A stretch of 13,258 bases of DNA from an uncultured Eubacteriales bacterium. GTDB taxonomy: Bacteria; Bacillota_A; Clostridia; Lachnospirales; Lachnospiraceae. The DNA lies in assembly GCA_902803345.1 (NCBI GenBank), contig CADCPV010000347.1, positions 1-13,258 of the forward strand. Reading direction: 5' to 3'. Position numbers and translations under genes: made by a program. This document shows, in pieces, positions 1 to 7,275 of this stretch (within the stretch, counting starts at the first letter, position 1; every line of letters begins with the position of its first letter). The notes beneath the pieces are model-generated. The model made no database searches, had not been told where the DNA came from, and saw nothing but the letters and a program-made list of their open reading frames with translations.

Positions 1-165
1 CCGGTCTGGGAGAAGTATGACGGCTCCTTCAATGCGAATATCCTCGGAAACGATACGCATACGCTGACGCCTGAAGAGCAGGAGAAGTACCGTTATTACT
101 ACGAAAAACTGGATTCCGGCAAGGCAACGCACCGCGTATCCTTACGGGGACTGCCGAAGTTATAA
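1..165 (+). CDS. C-terminal end of an unidentified protein (5' truncated)
   Basis: Frame 1 is open from the window edge to a TAA at 163-165 and encodes 54 residues, beginning PVWEKYDGSFNAN and ending SLRGLPKL. The segment is polar, has many Tyr, Glu and Lys residues, and shows no membrane span. I do not recognise the family. The motif VWEKYDG is reminiscent of the C-terminal region of some glycoside hydrolases, but that is too little for a call. It reads toward the downstream esterase pair and is separated from it by a hairpin with a short T run, so it may be a separate transcription unit or the upstream member of the same locus. That it is coding rests on the open frame, codon use like that of its neighbours, and the terminator placed just after its stop. 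Confidence 0.6.
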   Translation, partial: PVWEKYDGSFNANILGNDTHTLTPEEQEKYRYYYEKLDSGKATHRVSLRGLPKL

Positions 166-180
166 GAAAAGATGATTCAG

Positions 181-231
181 AAGCCCTGATCCCCTGAGTA
201 CCTGAATGCGGTGTCGGGGGACAGGGCTTTT
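181..231 (+). terminator. Hairpin terminator or attenuator after the first gene
   Basis: The left arm AAGCCCTG (181-188) plus TCCCC (190-194), with A189 bulged, pairs with GGGGACAGGGCTT (217-229) across a loop of about 22 bases. TTTT follows (228-231). The T run is short and the loop large, so it may be a partial terminator that lets some transcription into the SGNH esterase gene. The right arm covers a GTG at 211 that would otherwise extend the next reading frame, which argues against a start there. Confidence 0.55.
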
Positions 232-264
232 GATATGAACAGAAGAGAAAGACAGAGGAAAGTT

Positions 265-1443
265 ATGGCAAAGTGGACGCTGACATGGGGCTTTACCCCC
301 ATTGATTTTAATACGAACAAGGGAACGCTTGAGGATCATACGGTTCAGACCGTGATCCAGAACAACCTGAACGGGGACAAGGTGAAGCTGAAATTCTTCA
401 ATGTCTACGGTCCGGAGGATCTTATAATCGAGCATGCGGCCGTGCAGACCGTGAACCAGGAGACCGGCAAAAAGTCCGGCTATGTCCTTCTGAAAAAGGA
501 CGGAAACGAGAAGATTGTGGTTCCGGTCGGGGAGCAGTTCTACAGCGATGAGGCTGAGATTCCGGTGAAATACAACGACAATCTCGTGATCTCCCTGTAT
601 TTCAAGGAGAAAACGGATGTGCGGACCTTCGGTCTGTCGAACCTCGGCCTGACCTGGCTCAGTTATATCCGCGGCGGCGATTTCCTTTCGGGAGAACCGC
701 TTCGAATGGGTTTTGGCGCAATGAAGCCGGACTTCGGTCCTGCGATCAACGCGAAGGCGATCGGATTCTCCAATGTCGCAGTGCATACGGATGACGATGT
801 AAAGCTTATCGGATTCTTCGGCGACTCGATTACCCACATGGGTTACTACACGGGACCGCTTGTCAAGATGCTGTATGAAAAGTATCCGGGCAAGGTTTCA
901 GCCGTAAACGCCGGCATTTCCGGCAACCGGATCCAGCGCAGCTACCCGAAATTCCCGGGCGAAGGCGGCGGCCATCAGTTCGGTATCGCCGGAAAGGACC
1001 GTTTCCTTGACGATCTGTATCTGGATGCGGCACCGGACATTGTCTACCTGATGCAGGGCGTCAATGACACCTCACACAGCATTCTCGGCCGGGAGCTTCC
1101 GATTCCGACGGCGGAGGAAATCTACGGGGCGCTTCAGGAAGTGATCAAAATGGCGCATGATCGGGGCAGCAAGGTCTATATCGGGACGATTTCTCCCTTC
1201 GGCATCAAGGGCGAAGCGTGGCGGCCGCAGGCGAATGATATCCGTCTGAAGCTGAACGAACTGATCCGGGCAGGAAAAGACGCGGACGATATGATCGATA
1301 TCGATGAGCTTCTCCGGGACCCGGATGAACCAAACTCCATGCAGGAGGGAACGAATTTCGGCGACGGCGTCCATCCGAATATTTTCGCCGGAACGAAGAT
1401 GGCAAAGGCAATTTTCAACAAGTGGTTCAGGGAGGGACTATGA
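265..1443 (+). CDS. SGNH/GDSL-family esterase
   Basis: This 392-residue protein has the four SGNH hydrolase blocks in its C-terminal half: GDS with nucleophile Ser188, the Gly block NAGISGNR (Gly217 or Gly220), GVND with Asn267, and DGVHPN with Asp367 and His370. Residues 1 to about 180 are rich in beta-strand-like sequence and probably form a separate beta-sandwich domain, as in several carbohydrate-esterase SGNH enzymes. No signal peptide is visible, so it is probably cytoplasmic. The start at ATG 265 is preferred because AGAGGA lies five bases upstream; starts at 211 and 235 lie in or next to a hairpin and lack a good ribosome site. The stop overlaps the next start (ATGA, 1440-1443), so the two products are translationally coupled. 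Likely reaction: hydrolysis of acyl esters, perhaps sugar O-acetyl groups. The substrate is inferred, not shown. Confidence 0.88.
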   Translation: MAKWTLTWGFTPIDFNTNKGTLEDHTVQTVIQNNLNGDKVKLKFFNVYGPEDLIIEHAAVQTVNQETGKKSGYVLLKKDGNEKIVVPVGEQFYSDEAEIPVKYNDNLVISLYFKEKTDVRTFGLSNLGLTWLSYIRGGDFLSGEPLRMGFGAMKPDFGPAINAKAIGFSNVAVHTDDDVKLIGFFGDSITHMGYYTGPLVKMLYEKYPGKVSAVNAGISGNRIQRSYPKFPGEGGGHQFGIAGKDRFLDDLYLDAAPDIVYLMQGVNDTSHSILGRELPIPTAEEIYGALQEVIKMAHDRGSKVYIGTISPFGIKGEAWRPQANDIRLKLNELIRAGKDADDMIDIDELLRDPDEPNSMQEGTNFGDGVHPNIFAGTKMAKAIFNKWFREGL

Positions 1444-3086
1444 TTCCGTATATCAAAAAACAGAAAACACTGAAGGACGGGAGCATTATTTATACGCTGC
1501 CCTTCGGAACACATGAAGGCTATTATTATTTCCCGGCGAATGACTGCCGCCCGAACCTGATTAATTACGGCTTTACCGGCCCGACCTTCCTTGTCATCCC
1601 GGATGGAAAGATTTCGGCAAAAGACGCTGTGAAGCTTGCGGATGAGACGGGACTGAAGGATCTTGCCGCAAGAAACGGTATGGGCATCAGCTTCCTGCTT
1701 CCGAACGGCTACAGCTGGGCAGATGATCCGCAGGGCGCCTATGAGGAGTTCGCGGACAGCCTGATTATTGCGCGTGACAATTTCTACAACGGTCTCGGAA
1801 CCGTGATGCATCCGGAAGACCACGAGAAGATTGAGTACGGTATTCTCGGCGCAGTTGTACGGCTCTATGTCTATGCATTTGGTTCCGGTGCGGATTATGT
1901 TGCAAAATATTATATCAAGCCGGTGCAGAAAAAGGTGATTCTCGGAGATCTCGGACGTTCCGACATTTCCATGACCTGCGTAACTCTCCAGGGCGGAACA
2001 GTGCTTCCGGCTGCGGAGAAGAATGACCTGCATGTCTGCTCAGTCGGAAACACCCCCGAATACAATAAGATTCTCCGGAAGAACTGCGCGGAGCTGATGA
2101 CGGCGGATGAGCTGGATGTGGAAGGCCAGTATAAGGAAATCATGGGCCAGTGGAAACGCTGGGCAGGCGCCGTCCGCCGCGTCGTAAACTACGACGAAGC
2201 AGGCATTGCGCAGATTCCGGAATCGGCAATTGTCCCGGTTTCTCCGGACAACCCGGCCTTCCCGCGCCGTTTCGGCCCGCCCGTGAAGGAGCACAAGATC
2301 GGCTATGTGACTTTCTACGATGAGAACCTGGATGTGAAGCATGAAAAGCATCCGCTTGTCTTCGTGTTCCACGGCGGCGGAGACTCTTCTCTGGCGACTT
2401 CCCTGATCGCCGAATGGCCGGAGATCGCGAAGCGGGAGGGCTTCATTGTCGTCGCGCCGGAAGCGCATATGGGCATTACGGCAACAGAAGTCATCGCACT
2501 TTTGGAGCATCTGAAAGAAGAATACGCTATCGATGAGGAGAAGGTCTACTCGACCGGTTTTTCGATGGGCGGCGGCAAGAGCTGGGATCTTTATGAGCAG
2601 TATCCGCAGTATTTCGCGGGGATCGCGCCGATGGATGCGACCGGCATCGCGGTGCAGGGCGCGCGGCTTCTGGATCCGGAGAAGAGCAATCAGGATGTGC
2701 TGGTTCCGATGTTCTATATCGGCGGCTGTGCGTCTCCTTTGCCGGAGCTTCCGAAGCACGGCGAAGCCTCCTGCGAACGCTTCCGGTATCTTGCGCGCGT
2801 CAACCAGTGGAAGCAGGGATCGGAGATCAACTTCGAGGATAAGGAGAACTGGGCCGATCCGGAGATCTGTCTCGTCGGTGAAAAGGTGGAGCACCTCTCA
2901 GATGAGGTCTTCCCCCAGAGCGATTATGTGCTGCATTCCTTTGAGAGCACAGACGGCAATGTATATACACAGATCATGGCGGTCACAAACCACCAGCATG
3001 AGCTGCGCCGCTTCACGAACGAGTGCTGCTGGAATTTCCTGAAGCACTTCCGCAGGAAAGCAGACGGCAGGATTGTCATCGAGTAA
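1440..3086 (+). CDS. Alpha/beta-hydrolase esterase, PHB-depolymerase/feruloyl-esterase-like, two-domain
   Basis: The protein has 548 residues. The C-terminal half (about 300-548) is an alpha/beta hydrolase. It has the oxyanion-hole motif HGGGD (311-315), the nucleophile elbow GFSMGG with Ser375, and a C-terminal HQH (518-520) that probably supplies the catalytic His. No canonical acidic residue (GxxD type) is obvious after the strand containing MFYIGG. The N-terminal half (about 45-240) also reads like an alpha/beta-hydrolase fold, with a nucleophile-elbow-like YAFGSGAD around Ser149 that departs from GxSxG, so it may be a degenerate, non-catalytic copy. No signal peptide is seen. The start at ATG 1440 is chosen because GGGAGG lies just upstream and the ATGA overlap couples it to the SGNH esterase; an in-frame ATG at 1422 lies inside that gene without a better site. 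The two esterases probably act on the same acylated compound. Function is inferred from family features only. Confidence 0.85.
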   Translation: MIPYIKKQKTLKDGSIIYTLPFGTHEGYYYFPANDCRPNLINYGFTGPTFLVIPDGKISAKDAVKLADETGLKDLAARNGMGISFLLPNGYSWADDPQGAYEEFADSLIIARDNFYNGLGTVMHPEDHEKIEYGILGAVVRLYVYAFGSGADYVAKYYIKPVQKKVILGDLGRSDISMTCVTLQGGTVLPAAEKNDLHVCSVGNTPEYNKILRKNCAELMTADELDVEGQYKEIMGQWKRWAGAVRRVVNYDEAGIAQIPESAIVPVSPDNPAFPRRFGPPVKEHKIGYVTFYDENLDVKHEKHPLVFVFHGGGDSSLATSLIAEWPEIAKREGFIVVAPEAHMGITATEVIALLEHLKEEYAIDEEKVYSTGFSMGGGKSWDLYEQYPQYFAGIAPMDATGIAVQGARLLDPEKSNQDVLVPMFYIGGCASPLPELPKHGEASCERFRYLARVNQWKQGSEINFEDKENWADPEICLVGEKVEHLSDEVFPQSDYVLHSFESTDGNVYTQIMAVTNHQHELRRFTNECCWNFLKHFRRKADGRIVIE

Positions 3087-3130
3087 AGTCGTGAAACTCG
3101 CCTGCAGGATCGTGCTGTGATATATGAAGA

Positions 3131-3179
3131 CAGGTCCCTTGCTGCGCACCGGAAGGTATGCAGCGAGGGATCTGTTTTT
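3131..3179 (+). terminator. Intrinsic terminator of the esterase pair
   Basis: A 15-bp stem (3131-3145 with 3160-3174, two G-T wobbles, no mismatches) is followed by TTTTT at 3175-3179. The loop can add ACC/GGT pairs around GGAA. It lies 45 bases after the esterase stop. In the minus direction the sequence after the stem lacks a T run, so it terminates mainly plus-strand transcription. Confidence 0.88.
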
Positions 3180-3198
3180 ATATCTGCCATAAAAATTT

Positions 3199-4059
3199 TT
3201 ACAGGATTCTTCCTTCGGTATCCTTGAAGAAGCGGTCGCAGTCCCGGGCGGTAAGCTCAGGCATTTCATCCGCCCCGCCGTGTCCGAGATGCTGGTACAG
3301 AAGGAGCTGACCGCCGGGAATCGTCTGTGCGGTCTTTAGTGCGCGCTCCGCCGTGCATAAAGGATCCAGGCCGCCTTCCCAGATCAGGACCGGGAATGGG
3401 ATTTTCTTCAGGTGTTCAAAGTAGTCTTCGTCGGATGTCGCATTGCAGCCGGTCATGTCGCCTCCCATCGGCACACAGAACTCTTCAGCAGAACGGTGCA
3501 TCAGGATATCGGTGTGCTCTTCCCAGTTTGACTGCCGCCGCGCAAGACGCTGTGGGTTTTCGGTGGGCCATTTTTCGATCCAGGCACGTTTCGAAAGCTC
3601 CTCGTAATTGCCCACAAGATGCTGTACTTCATCAAGCGTTGCCCGGTGCGGCTCGGGAAGCTTCGAGCGGTCCATATAGCCGCCGCAGCCGTCGCAGCAG
3701 ACGAAGGCGCGCACCATTTCAGGCCGGTTGAAAGCCGCATACCAGCCGCCCCAGTTGCCGTGCGAGATGCCGGTATAATAGAAGGACTTGATGCCCATGG
3801 CTTCCGCAAAACGGATCAGGTCCTGCCCCCAGAGATGCACGTATTCGCGGGGTTCGCCGTCGAAATAGTGCGTGGACTGGTTGTAGCCCCTCATGTAGAT
3901 CAGGAAGCAGTGGTAGTCATAGGGCGGCTGCCCCAGAAGCGCCATGTGGGAGTCCTTGAAGAAAAAGTTCTGCGTCGAAAGCAGGTATTTGTCGCCGCTG
4001 CCGTACTCCCGGTAGGCCAGTGTTACATCACCGAGATCAATGGTTTTAACTTCATGCAT
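3199..4059 (-). CDS. Alpha/beta-fold hydrolase
   Basis: This 286-residue protein has the length and layout of the proline-iminopeptidase/haloalkane-dehalogenase type of alpha/beta hydrolase. The nucleophile elbow is YTGISHGNWGG with Ser99 (GxSxG form). The acidic residue is probably Asp232 in WEGGLDPL and the general base His260 in HLGHGG. A cap region falls between residues about 125 and 215. It has no signal peptide. The start is supported by GAGGTGA, a long anti-Shine-Dalgarno match, about seven bases upstream on the minus strand. It is transcribed away from the isomerase gene and toward the esterase terminator. It is a single-gene unit as far as visible. Substrate unknown: ester, amide or other small acyl compound. 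Confidence 0.85.
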   Translation of the reverse strand: MHEVKTIDLGDVTLAYREYGSGDKYLLSTQNFFFKDSHMALLGQPPYDYHCFLIYMRGYNQSTHYFDGEPREYVHLWGQDLIRFAEAMGIKSFYYTGISHGNWGGWYAAFNRPEMVRAFVCCDGCGGYMDRSKLPEPHRATLDEVQHLVGNYEELSKRAWIEKWPTENPQRLARRQSNWEEHTDILMHRSAEEFCVPMGGDMTGCNATSDEDYFEHLKKIPFPVLIWEGGLDPLCTAERALKTAQTIPGGQLLLYQHLGHGGADEMPELTARDCDRFFKDTEGRIL

Positions 4060-4110
4060 GAAAATTCACCTCACTTGAAAGAATGAAAATGGTTTTTTGT
4101 TTCTGATGCA

Positions 4111-4139
4111 AGTCTAAGAAAACATCCCGTGCTTCGCAA
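4111..4139 (-). promoter_or_regulatory. Possible promoter for the minus-strand hydrolase
   Basis: On the minus strand TTGCGA (4134-4139) and TAGACT (4111-4116) are separated by 17 bases. This gives a 5' leader of about 45 bases before the ATG at 4059. The match is moderate (four of six in each box). It fits the divergent arrangement, but other hexamers in this AT-rich stretch could serve. Confidence 0.4.
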
Positions 4140-4202
4140 GAATGAATCAAAGATTTGTTTTCAAATATGTATCATGAAGGACAGGACGCGCGGAATCAAC
4201 CT

Positions 4203-4231
4203 TTGACAGATGCCGAATCCTGTGATAAACT
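4203..4231 (+). promoter_or_regulatory. Sigma-A-type promoter for the isomerase/DUF1015 run
   Basis: A perfect TTGACA (4203-4208) is followed after 17 bases by TAAACT (4226-4231). Predicted transcription starts near 4238, about 34 bases before the isomerase ATG at 4272. That placement fits the GGAGGA ribosome site at about 4257-4262 and excludes translation from the in-frame upstream ATG at 4155. Confidence 0.72.
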
Positions 4232-4271
4232 GAAACAAATACAACCGAATCGGGCAGGAGGAACGAACTCC

Positions 4272-5069
4272 ATGAAAATCAGTGTATTTTATCATCATGT
4301 ACGCATGGCTGCAGAGCAGCAGGGCGTGACACTGGAAGAAATGATGCGGCGGGTCAAGGCGCTCGGCATCGATTACCTGGAGATGGATTTGGAGGTTGCG
4401 GATCGGATTGAGGAAACTGCGGAGCTCCTTCGGCGGACCGGTCTTCAGGTCTCGAATGTCTGCGTTTTCTATCCCTGGGCGAAAGATCCGGACAATATGC
4501 TTGACGATATTCAGATCCGCATGGCCAAAGCCTTCGGATCGGACAAAATCATGCCGATTCCGGGATTTTACAGCTCGGAGGAAAAGGATCCGCAGGAACT
4601 CGCGAACATGCTTCAGGGCATGAAAACTCTTGCAAAAAAGGCACAGGATGAAGGCCTTCGGATCTGCATCGAGGATTTTGACAATGCGCTTTCACCGATC
4701 GCGACGATCGCTGGCATGCAGTATTTCCTGAAGCGGATACCAAACCTCTGCGTGGCATTTGACACCGGAAATTTCCATTTTGCCTGTGAAAGCGTACTTC
4801 ACGCGTACGACCAGCTTTTCAATCATATCATCCATGTGCACCTGAAGGACCGTGCAGACAGCAAGCGTCCCGGCACCCCGAAGGAGAAAATCGATGGGAC
4901 CTTCATGTATCCCTGCGCAGTCGGCGATGGCGATCTGCCCTTAAGCATCGTCATCGATGATCTTCAGGAGCGGAAGTACCGTGGGATTTTCACTGTGGAA
5001 TTCTATGAAGTAGCGGATTACTGGAAAGCAATTCAGGATTCCGTAAATTATGTGAAGCTTTTTGCATAA
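4272..5069 (+). CDS. Sugar-phosphate isomerase/epimerase-like TIM-barrel protein (AP-endonuclease-2 superfamily)
   Basis: This 265-residue protein matches the xylose-isomerase-like TIM-barrel family in length and in metal-site spacing: Glu134 (ICIEDFD), Asp164 (AFDTGNFH, with His169), His188/His190 (HVHLKD) and Glu243 (FTVEFYE). Such enzymes use a divalent metal to isomerise or epimerise sugars, keto-sugars or inositol derivatives in the cytoplasm. The start at ATG 4272 follows AGGAGG with a 10-base gap and lies just after the predicted promoter; the reading frame extends upstream to 4155, but that part would be untranscribed. DUF1015 follows after 26 bases with its own AGGAGG, so the two are very likely co-transcribed. 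The exact substrate cannot be told from sequence, since this superfamily is catalytically diverse. Confidence 0.85.
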   Translation: MKISVFYHHVRMAAEQQGVTLEEMMRRVKALGIDYLEMDLEVADRIEETAELLRRTGLQVSNVCVFYPWAKDPDNMLDDIQIRMAKAFGSDKIMPIPGFYSSEEKDPQELANMLQGMKTLAKKAQDEGLRICIEDFDNALSPIATIAGMQYFLKRIPNLCVAFDTGNFHFACESVLHAYDQLFNHIIHVHLKDRADSKRPGTPKEKIDGTFMYPCAVGDGDLPLSIVIDDLQERKYRGIFTVEFYEVADYWKAIQDSVNYVKLFA

Positions 5070-5095
5070 AGTTTTTCTCAGGAGGAACATTCAGT

Positions 5096-6343
5096 TTGGC
5101 AGAGATCAGGGCATTTCAGGCGATTCGGCCTCAGGAAGGACGGGCTGAAGTCGTTGCAGCGCTTCCCTATGACGTTTATAACCGCCAGGAGGCGCGGGAG
5201 GAAGCACGGCGGCACCCGTATTCCTTTTTGAATATTGACCGGCCGGAGACGCAGTTCCCGGAGGATCAGGACATGTACGCGCCTGAGGTTTACCGCAGGG
5301 CAGACTGGCTGATGCGGGAATGGCGCATGCGCGGGATTTTTGTGCAGGATGAAAAACCCTGTCTGTATATCTATGCGCTGACGATGGACGGACGGACGCA
5401 GACCGGGCTTGTAGCCTGCTCTTCGGTGGACGATTATCTGACGGGCGTCATCAAAAAGCATGAAAATACGCTTGCGGAAAAGGAACAGGACCGGATCCGC
5501 CATATTGACCGCTGTTCGGCGCAGACGGGGCCGATTTTCCTTGCGTACCGGGACGACCGGGTAGTGGACATGATTATCGAGCGTGAGAAGAAAAATGATC
5601 CGCTGTACGACTTTGTGTCGGAGGACCGGATCCGCCATACTGTCTGGCGTATTTCGGATACGGGCTCGATTCAGGCCCTGCAGTTTGCGTTTACACAGAT
5701 TCCGAACACCTATATTGCGGACGGCCATCACCGGGCGGCTTCAGCGGTCCGGGTCGCGGGAATGCGGCGTCTGTCCTATCCGGATTATGATGGGACCGAG
5801 GAATTCAACTGGTTCCTGTCGGTACTTTTCCCCGAATCACAGCTCCGGATTTTTGATTACAACCGGGTCGTAAAGGATCTTCAGGGGCTTTCAAAAGAAG
5901 AATTTCTGGAGAAGGTCTCGGAGAAGTTTGACGTGACGTATGAGTCCGGCCGCGGCAATCCGTTTCGTCCGCAGGAAAAGGGCGAATTCGGCATGTATCT
6001 CGAGGGGGCCTGGTACCGGCTCAGGGCAAAGCTGGAAATCCGTTCGGATGATGCGGTCGATGGCCTGGATGTATCTGTTCTGCAGAACCATCTTTTGGGA
6101 CCAGTTCTCGGGATCGGGGACCCGCGTACGGACTCCAGAATCGGTTTTGTCGGCGGCATCCGGGGTCTTTCGGAACTGGAAAGAAGGGCAGATACGGATA
6201 TGAAGGTCGCCTTTTCGATGTATCCGACCTCGATGGAGGAACTGTTCCGGGTTGCAGATCAGGGAAGGCTGATGCCCCCGAAGAGCACCTGGTTCGAGCC
6301 GAAGCTTCGGTCGGGGCTTCTGATCCATGAGTTTGAGCGGTAA
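5096..6343 (+). CDS. DUF1015 family protein
   Basis: This 415-residue protein has the usual length and hallmarks of DUF1015: the N-terminal PYDV (24-27), the KKHENT plus KEQDRIRH block (about 120-137), YIADGHHRAASA (206-217), and FDYNRVVKDL (253-262). The start is TTG at 5096, placed 10 bases after AGGAGG (5080-5085). MAEIRAF is the typical opening of the family, so the rare start codon is credible. The biochemical role is not known to me. The conserved DGHHR and KKHE motifs look like an active or nucleotide-binding site. In many clostridia a DUF1015 gene adjoins serC and serA, suggesting a link to serine metabolism. Here serCA lies 1.4 kb downstream in the opposite orientation, and the direct partner is instead the TIM-barrel isomerase. 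Confidence 0.85.
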   Translation: MAEIRAFQAIRPQEGRAEVVAALPYDVYNRQEAREEARRHPYSFLNIDRPETQFPEDQDMYAPEVYRRADWLMREWRMRGIFVQDEKPCLYIYALTMDGRTQTGLVACSSVDDYLTGVIKKHENTLAEKEQDRIRHIDRCSAQTGPIFLAYRDDRVVDMIIEREKKNDPLYDFVSEDRIRHTVWRISDTGSIQALQFAFTQIPNTYIADGHHRAASAVRVAGMRRLSYPDYDGTEEFNWFLSVLFPESQLRIFDYNRVVKDLQGLSKEEFLEKVSEKFDVTYESGRGNPFRPQEKGEFGMYLEGAWYRLRAKLEIRSDDAVDGLDVSVLQNHLLGPVLGIGDPRTDSRIGFVGGIRGLSELERRADTDMKVAFSMYPTSMEELFRVADQGRLMPPKSTWFEPKLRSGLLIHEFER

Positions 6344-6383
6344 AGAGTTGTTCGGCGAAGGCCAAAGGCTGAAAGCCGTGGTA

Positions 6384-6407
6384 TTTCATATGATATGTAT
6401 CATGAAA
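6384..6407. repeat. Inverted repeat just upstream of the DUF6935-like gene
   Basis: ATGATA (6390-6395) and TATCAT (6398-6403) are perfect arms around TG. TTTC (6384-6387) and GAAA (6404-6407) extend the pairing across a two-base bulge. The element ends right at the AAGGAGG ribosome site (6408-6414), so it could be an operator or, as RNA, a weak hairpin affecting initiation. Part of it (ATATGTATCATGAA, 6393-6406) recurs at 4165-4178 in the other intergenic region. Confidence 0.45.
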
Positions 6408-6420
6408 AAGGAGGAAAGTG

Positions 6421-7101
6421 ATGGGACTTTTTGACAGTCTGAAAAGAAATGTGGAACAGAGTGCGAAGAGCGCGGTAAACCGCGGGATCCGCCAGGGCGT
6501 CAACAACGCTGTGAACGGAGCAGTCAATCATGCAGTAAACGGGGCAGTCAACAATGCCGTCAACAGCGCCGTAAATAACGCGAGAAATGCTGCAGGAAAT
6601 ACAGTTCGGGAGATCAGCTTCCATACGCTGCCGGCGAGCCTTGCGGAGATGCAGGCGCTTCCGGAAGCAGCGCTCACGGATCCGTTTGCGGTAGCCGCAT
6701 TGACGGTTGTTGCGCTGAATGAATATACGATCAACAAAGATGTCGCGCTTCAGATGCTGGATTTTCTGAACGGACCGAACGATGTGTCGCAGTCCGATAT
6801 CCAGTTCCTCCGCGACCGCGTGATGGACGGACATACATATGTTGCCCGCTCTTATTTCAAAGGCGCGACGCCGGACAACAACTATACGCCGACGATGCCC
6901 TACACGGTAACGGTCATGCAGAATGCCTACAGCCAGCGTGCAGAGAATTACCTGACCCTTTGGCTGTATTCGGGCGGTGCGGATTCGCCGCGTGAGGTGC
7001 AGCTTCGTCTGAAACCTTCCACCGGACAGTGGTTCGCGAATATGTGGAACGGGCTTCTCAGCGGAATCCGTATGCCGAAGGCGGATGATCCCTGGGCGTA
7101 A
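6421..7101 (+). CDS. DUF6935-like protein with N-terminal Ala-Val-Asn repeat helix
   Basis: This 226-residue protein has two parts. Residues about 19-58 are a run of four-residue AVNx units (x is Gly, His, Asn or Ser), predicted to be an Ala/Val-striped helix. Residues about 66-226 resemble the uncharacterised clostridial domain I know as DUF6935: an ALPEAALTDPF-type opening, FLRDRV, ARSYFKGATPDNNYTP, YTVTVMQN, GGADSPREVQLRLK, and a C-terminal IRMPKADDPWA. It has no signal peptide and no membrane span; the function is unknown. ATG 6421 sits six bases after AGGAGG (6409-6414); the GTG at 6418 would be only three bases away and is disfavoured. It follows DUF1015 by 77 bases without a terminator, so read-through is plausible. 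Confidence 0.8.
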   Translation: MGLFDSLKRNVEQSAKSAVNRGIRQGVNNAVNGAVNHAVNGAVNNAVNSAVNNARNAAGNTVREISFHTLPASLAEMQALPEAALTDPFAVAALTVVALNEYTINKDVALQMLDFLNGPNDVSQSDIQFLRDRVMDGHTYVARSYFKGATPDNNYTPTMPYTVTVMQNAYSQRAENYLTLWLYSGGADSPREVQLRLKPSTGQWFANMWNGLLSGIRMPKADDPWA

Positions 7102-7124
7102 GGAAACAGACAGGGCTGTCTGAA

Positions 7125-7140
7125 CCGCCGCAGCGGCTCA
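7125..7140. repeat. 16-bp direct repeat, copy 1
   Basis: CCGCCGCAGCGGCTCA occurs here and again at 7276-7291, 151 bp apart. The core GCCGCAGCGGC is itself a palindrome around a central A, so the two copies can also pair with each other. They frame the foldable segment described as a candidate structured RNA. Confidence 0.85.
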
Positions 7141-7275
7141 CGGGAACCGTATCGCAGAACTTGCCTGCGGGATTGCATTCCCTCCTCGGTGACGGTTCCA
7201 GGTCACCTCGGAAGGAACGCAATAACCCTCGGCTCGGGAAGATGCTCTGCCTGTGATACCCGGTCTTTCGGCGAT

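Noticed and set aside
211..264. Upstream GTG start (211) for the SGNH esterase
   Set aside because: The GTG lies in the loop of the preceding hairpin next to its right arm, without a ribosome site; ATG 265 has AGAGGA at good spacing.
2040..2894. Antisense open frame of 284 codons inside the esterase gene
   Set aside because: It is fully inside a strong alpha/beta-hydrolase gene on the other strand and has no recognisable motif or ribosome site; likewise the antisense frame at 160-837.
4155..4271. 39-residue N-terminal extension of the isomerase from ATG 4155
   Set aside because: A TTGACA-17-TAAACT promoter lies inside this stretch and AGGAGG precedes ATG 4272, where the family-like sequence begins.
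7172..7228. Resemblance to bacterial SRP (4.5S) RNA
   Set aside because: CCAGGTCA and CGGAAGGAA both occur as in SRP helix 8, but the conserved AGCAGC 3' strand and the expected symmetric loop are missing, and a different hairpin (GGTGAC/GTCACC) is clearly more stable. An Infernal run with the SRP model would settle it.
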